Positions 3,602 through 5,171 of a DNA stretch of 5,171 nt are shown in pieces (position 1 is the first letter of the stretch; each line of letters opens with the position of its first letter). The stretch comes from DATGHS01 sp035307785 (GTDB taxonomy: Bacteria > Planctomycetota > Planctomycetia > Gemmatales > Gemmataceae): assembly GCA_035307785.1 (NCBI GenBank), contig DATGHS010000343.1, positions 1 to 5,171 of the forward strand. The letters run 5' to 3'. The notes beneath the pieces are model-generated. The model worked only from the letters and a program-made list of their open reading frames with translations, was not told where the DNA came from and did no database searches. A program made the translations under genes and the position numbers.

Positions 3602-5171
3602 ATCGAAACCGCTGGCCGCCATGCACATGCCCAGCTTTGCCCTGCCAAAGCCGGTGGGTCCACGGCGGTTGTGGATCCCCGTGGCACTGCTTGCGCTCTT
3701 CTGGGTTGCGTTTGTGCTGCTCGGCCGCATCGACAAGCCATACTTCGTTGCTTTCATTTACAGCATGGCTTCGCTGGTGCCGCTCGTCATTGGCTTTTCG
3801 ATCTGGTGGTGGACGAACCTGAGCCTGCGGCTGTCGCAGCGGGTCATCGGTTGCGTCATGGTGCTAGGCTTCCTCGCGGTGGCCGTGGCAGTGGGCCATC
3901 ACAGCATGTGGTTCGCCATCGTCACGCTTGGCTTGCCGGCCGCACTGGCCACATGGACGCTCTGGATGGTGTTCGTCCATCTCACCGGCATCCCGGGGGA
4001 CCGGCTCGGGGCCGTGATCGTGGTGGCGCTTAGCTTCGGCTTTTTCGACCTGCTGCGCAACGACGGCGCCTGGTCGGACCTCAACATCGACTATCACTGG
4101 CGCTGGCAACTAACCGAGGAGCAGAAATTCCTCGCGACCCACCGGCGTGGCAATGCCGACGTGGCGGCCGAGGCGCCAACGCCGGCTCTGCGTCAAGGCT
4201 CCGGCGATTGGGTCGCCTTCCGTGGGCCGGAGCGCGACGGGGTCATGCAAGGCGTCACCATCCCCACCGATTGGAATGCACATCCGCCGAAGGAACGATG
4301 GCGGCAGCGCGTGGGGCCGGGCTGGTCGTCGGTGATCGTGATTGGCGACCGGCTCTTCACGCAGGAACAGCGCGGCTCGGAAGAGACGGTTGTTTGTTAC
4401 CAAGCCGAAACGGGTGACGAGCTTTGGGTTCACGAAGACACGGTCCGCTTCGACGATAGTGTTTCCGGCGCCGGGCCGCGGGCCACGCCCACGTTTGCCA
4501 ACGGCCGGCTGTACACGCAGGGCGGCACCGGCATCTTGAATTGCCTCGATGCCGCGACGGGCAAAGCAATTTGGAAGAAAGACCTGACGGAGATTGCCGG
4601 GGCCAAGCCGCCCATGTGGGGCTATTCGAGTTCGCCGCTGGTGGTCAACGACCTGGTGGTCGCGTGGGCCGGCGGGCCGAACGGCAAAGGGCTGCTCGCG
4701 TTTCATAGCGACAGCGGAGAGCCGGCCTGGACTGCCGATGCCGGGACCGACAGTTACAGCTCGCCGCAATTGACGACGCTGGCCGGCAAGCCGCAAGTGC
4801 TGATGCTCAGCGACCGCGGCCTGTTCGCCGTTGATCCGGCCGATGGAAAAGCTTTGTGGCAGCACGGTCAGGCCATGCCCGGCGCTCCGCGTACGGGCCA
4901 GCCGCACCTGGTCGGCGATTCGCAATTGGCAGTGGCGACTCTGGACGGCAGCGGTTTGGCTATGATTCGCGTCACTCAGGAAGGGCCGGCGTGGAAGGCC
5001 GAAACGCTCTGGGACTCGTCGCAGATGAAGACCGAGTTCCCCGACTTCGTGATTTACGATGGCCACATCTACGGTTTCGATGTGGCCATGTTTTGTTGCA
5101 TCGATGCGGCCAATGGTAAGCGTGCCTGGAAGGAAGGCCGATATGGCCGCGGGCAAGTGGTGTTGCTGGCC
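3591..5171 (+). CDS. Membrane-anchored PQQ-type beta-propeller protein, 3'-incomplete
   Basis: The frame is open for 527 codons to the right edge. Residues 1-24 are cytosolic (Lys/Arg before the first span). Five hydrophobic segments follow at about 27-45, 52-75, 85-102, 105-130 and 139-155, which places the rest of the protein outside the cytoplasmic membrane. From about 206 begins the soluble domain with DWVAFRGPERDG, the entry signature of many planctomycete PQQ-like proteins. Then come propeller blades, each closing in a D-x-x-(T/S/N/D)-G-x-x-x-W type turn: ETGDELW (273), DAATGKAIW (320), DSGEPAW (374), DPADGKALW (415) and DAANGKRAW (505). GWSS (244-247) and YSSS (345-348) fit blade-start strands. 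Seven or eight blades are usual in this fold, so perhaps two or three remain beyond the window. Relatives include the BamB scaffold and quinoprotein dehydrogenases. No residue set proving PQQ or calcium binding is visible, so scaffold, sensor or enzyme roles all remain open. Good codon bias and no repeat content argue for an active gene. Confidence 0.93.
   Translation, partial: MQVESKPLAAMHMPSFALPKPVGPRRLWIPVALLALFWVAFVLLGRIDKPYFVAFIYSMASLVPLVIGFSIWWWTNLSLRLSQRVIGCVMVLGFLAVAVAVGHHSMWFAIVTLGLPAALATWTLWMVFVHLTGIPGDRLGAVIVVALSFGFFDLLRNDGAWSDLNIDYHWRWQLTEEQKFLATHRRGNADVAAEAPTPALRQGSGDWVAFRGPERDGVMQGVTIPTDWNAHPPKERWRQRVGPGWSSVIVIGDRLFTQEQRGSEETVVCYQAETGDELWVHEDTVRFDDSVSGAGPRATPTFANGRLYTQGGTGILNCLDAATGKAIWKKDLTEIAGAKPPMWGYSSSPLVVNDLVVAWAGGPNGKGLLAFHSDSGEPAWTADAGTDSYSSPQLTTLAGKPQVLMLSDRGLFAVDPADGKALWQHGQAMPGAPRTGQPHLVGDSQLAVATLDGSGLAMIRVTQEGPAWKAETLWDSSQMKTEFPDFVIYDGHIYGFDVAMFCCIDAANGKRAWKEGRYGRGQVVLLA

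Noticed and set aside
5091..5102. Adjacent Cys-Cys in the PQQ-like protein as the vicinal disulfide of quinoprotein alcohol dehydrogenases
   Set aside because: The second Cys sits at the usual blade position before Asp (compare NCLD at residues 317-320), and the sequence context does not resemble the dehydrogenase active site.
4110..5156. Open minus-strand frame of 348 codons
   Set aside because: It is antisense to the PQQ-like gene, which has the ribosome binding site, membrane spans and propeller motifs. High third-position GC readily opens the opposite strand.

Overview
The window most resembles a planctomycete chromosome, probably Pirellulales-like. It has a GC-rich gene on the right, a membrane-anchored PQQ-type beta-propeller protein with the FRGPxRDG signature common in that phylum, and a long stretch of palindromic and tandem repeats of the sort that litter planctomycete intergenic DNA. 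The lineage is an inference from protein style and repeat style; no ribosomal or other marker gene is present.

Layout. Positions 1-125 are GC-rich GGCCCACC-type repeats, overlapped by a doubtful minus-strand reading frame that leaves the window. From about 940 down to 238 the minus strand carries two overlapping small reading frames (716-940 and 238-771) that look protein-like but belong to no family I can name. At 1047 on the plus strand begins a HicB-like antitoxin reading frame. Its N-terminal half is recognisable, and its C-terminal half runs through a perfect 24-bp hairpin repeat. No HicA toxin is visible beside it. From about 2002 down to 1475 the minus strand carries a charged, helical protein of unknown function. 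A 153-bp repeat-rich insertion (51 codons, exactly in frame, bounded by TCACCTC duplications) splits it. Positions 2003-3590 hold almost only repeats: an 18-bp inverted repeat with a 66-bp spacer, two 50-bp tandem copies, a MITE-like block of hairpins bounded by inverted sequence, a 188-bp-spaced direct repeat, a 12-bp tandem array, and a 20-unit tetranucleotide array. A possible gene remnant lies at about 3437-3601. From 3591 to the right edge runs the confident gene of the window, with a strong Shine-Dalgarno sequence, five predicted membrane spans and at least five propeller blades; its 3' end lies outside.

How the parts work together. I see no operon-scale system. The only clearly functional unit is the PQQ-like membrane protein. 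The left and middle parts look like an accessory or decaying zone where small genes have been bordered, invaded or truncated by repeats. The most informative single event is the in-frame insertion with its duplicated target at 1669-1828, which lets the pre-insertion gene be reconstructed.
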